From positions 1 to 55,828 of the forward strand of contig JAODMO010000028.1 in the NCBI GenBank assembly GCA_025464995.1: a stretch of 55,828 nucleotides of DNA, given 5' to 3'. The position numbers and the translations under genes were made by a program. The stretch comes from Microbacteriaceae bacterium. GTDB taxonomy: Bacteria > Actinomycetota > Actinomycetes > Actinomycetales > Microbacteriaceae. The notes under the pieces are model-generated. The model saw only the letters and a program-made list of their open reading frames with translations, had not been told where the DNA came from and ran no database searches. Of the stretch, positions 54,688 through 55,828 are shown piece by piece; position 1 is the first letter of the stretch; every line of letters begins with the position of its first letter.

Positions 54688-55172
54688 CGACCGTACGCGC
54701 GTTGCGCAGCGGCGACCGCGCCGGCTGGCAGCGCCTGTACGCCGACTACGGCGAGTTCTACGACACCCCGCTGACCGACGAGAAGGCCGAGCGGGTGTGG
54801 AACGGCCTGCTCGACGCGTCCTACGAGAGCTTCGGCCTCGTCGCGGTCGACGACGCCGACCGCCCGATCGGCCTCGCCCACTACCGCGAGTTCGCGCGAC
54901 CCCTCGCCGGCGGTCGCGGTCTCTACCTCGACGACCTCTTCACCTCCCCCGAGGCCCGGCGGTCAGGTGCGGCATCCGCCCTGCTCGACGCGCTCAAGGG
55001 CATCGCTCTCGAGCGCGGACTCGGCGTCGTGCGCTGGATCACCGCGGCCGACAACGTCGCGGCTCAGCGCGTGTACGACCGCGTCGCCACGAAGACCCCG
55101 TGGGTCACGTACGACCTCGATCCCGCGGCGGGGCCCGCAACCACCGCGACGATTCAGGATGGAGCACGCTGA
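54684..55172 (+). CDS. GNAT family N-acetyltransferase
   Basis: 162 residues. YLDDLFTSPEARRSGAASAL (20 residues, about 74-93) holds the acetyl-CoA binding strand and RxxGxA loop, and VVRWITAADNVAAQRVYDRV the C-terminal GNAT pattern. GTG at 54684 overlaps the valS stop by 4 bases. Substrate unknown. Confidence 0.92.
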   Translation: MTTVRALRSGDRAGWQRLYADYGEFYDTPLTDEKAERVWNGLLDASYESFGLVAVDDADRPIGLAHYREFARPLAGGRGLYLDDLFTSPEARRSGAASALLDALKGIALERGLGVVRWITAADNVAAQRVYDRVATKTPWVTYDLDPAAGPATTATIQDGAR

Positions 55173-55426
55173 TGCAACTCGGAACCCGATGGAGCGTCGG
55201 AGCGCCGACGCCCGAACGACTCCCCGCCCCCGTCGTGCTCGCGGTACGCGACGTCGAGGCGCAGCTCGCCGAGGTGGACACGAGCCAGTGGCGGTGGACG
55301 CTGACCTGGCTGGAGGGGCGACCCGTCGTCGAGCTCGACGACGGCACCATCATCCGCGTCGACCACGCCGGGGTCGTGACGACGAGCATCGACGGCGGCG
55401 AGCCATCCGCAGACGGCCACCACTAG
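55172..55426 (+). CDS. Small conserved protein of unknown function
   Basis: 84 residues, starting MQLGTRWSVGAPTPERLPAP and with a core WRWTLTWLEGRPVVELDDGT. The family is known to me only as short proteins next to valS-like genes in related genomes. The ATG overlaps the acetyltransferase stop. No signal peptide, no membrane segment. Confidence 0.75.
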   Translation: MQLGTRWSVGAPTPERLPAPVVLAVRDVEAQLAEVDTSQWRWTLTWLEGRPVVELDDGTIIRVDHAGVVTTSIDGGEPSADGHH

Positions 55427-55437
55427 ACAGGCGGAGC

Positions 55438-55815
55438 TCAGCGCAGGAGGTGGCTCGCGCCGAGGTCGCGACGCGTCATGATCGGGTCTCCCCCGCGCCG
55501 GGCAGCGACGCGCAGCTGCTGGGTCTCTTGGCTCATCGGCGTCTTCCGTTGGCGACGCTGGGTCCACCGCACCAGCGCGTTTCCGACGAGGAGCGCGATG
55601 CGGTCGAGCCGGTTGGGTTGTGACTCGTGACGCGATCGTGATGCCGTCGGGCGTGCGCTCCCAGCCGTGTTTCTCGAGCTGGCGCGGGTGGTAGCTCGTC
55701 GGGCCGCGCGACTCCCCCCGTCGCTCGGCGAGGCCGCTCGCGGGTGAACCAGCCGCAGGTCGACACGGTGTCGCGAATCCGCACGCGCAGCGGGTGCGCG
55801 AGGCCTCGAGCCCCG
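55438..55815 (-). other. Unresolved minus-strand open frame
   Basis: The frame ending at 55438 encodes NRLDRIALLVGNALVRWTQR, then KTPMSQETQQLRVAARRGGD and MTRRDLGASHLL, which resembles short proteins of 60-70 residues in related bacteria. It has no ATG, GTG or TTG before the conserved part; the only early start is GTG at 55572, inside it. Upstream of about 55640 no frame gives a recognisable protein, although HPRQLEKHGWERTPDGITI is protein-like. Either a decayed gene or a sequencing-level problem at the start. Confidence 0.4.
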
Positions 55816-55828
55816 TCATGTGGGCGTT

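Overview
The window reads as one contig segment of a high-GC Gram-positive bacterium. The gene order nadD, rsfS, proA, proB, obgE, rpmA, rplU, rne, ndk, folC, ileS, the protein families (DUF4031, DUF4233, DUF222/HNH remnants), the short T-box before ileS and the frequent GTG starts with 4-base stop/start overlaps all fit an actinobacterium. Family Microbacteriaceae (Micrococcales) is the best guess; this is inferred from family resemblance, not from a search.

Left part (1-17.1 kb) is accessory and decaying. It opens with the edge of a mobile element (serine recombinase without a start codon, next to an HNH nuclease remnant). Single metabolic genes follow (flavodoxin-like reductase, broken dienelactone hydrolase, LLM flavin monooxygenase, glycosyltransferase, HxlR regulator with a divergent nitroreductase, an unknown 309-residue protein, pgi). 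From 8.6 to 16.7 kb there is an apparent island: a PhzF remnant, an NCS1 permease, a FAD-dependent amine-oxidase-like enzyme, a PucR regulator and an aldehyde dehydrogenase, then a broken tyrosine integrase, an excisionase-like HTH protein and tRNA-Ala(GGC). A third remnant (antibiotic biosynthesis monooxygenase type) lies behind the tRNA.

Middle part (17.1-39.7 kb) is the conserved core: metNIQ methionine importer; rsfS, a large disordered membrane protein, nadD, a small membrane protein, proA, proB and obgE; rpmA and rplU; a plus-strand trio (DUF4031, SRAP, and a divergent membrane protein on the minus strand); rne; VKOR; then ndk, DUF4233, folC and ileS. The last four overlap end to end, and ileS is preceded by a compact T-box that appears to control translation.

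Right part (39.7-55.8 kb) begins with the most interesting block. Two small Asp/Gly-rich exported proteins, an OmpR-type response regulator with its histidine kinase, and a cation diffusion facilitator share a palindrome, GATGAG-N6-CTCATC, found once in front of each transcript. This looks like a metal- or envelope-responsive two-component regulon. After it come prolyl aminopeptidase, a TetR regulator divergent from a four-gene peptide/nickel-type ABC importer whose two ATPases are fused around an inserted inverted repeat, a membrane protein with repeated PTExF motifs, valS, a GNAT acetyltransferase and a small conserved protein. The last 390 bases carry an unresolved open frame.
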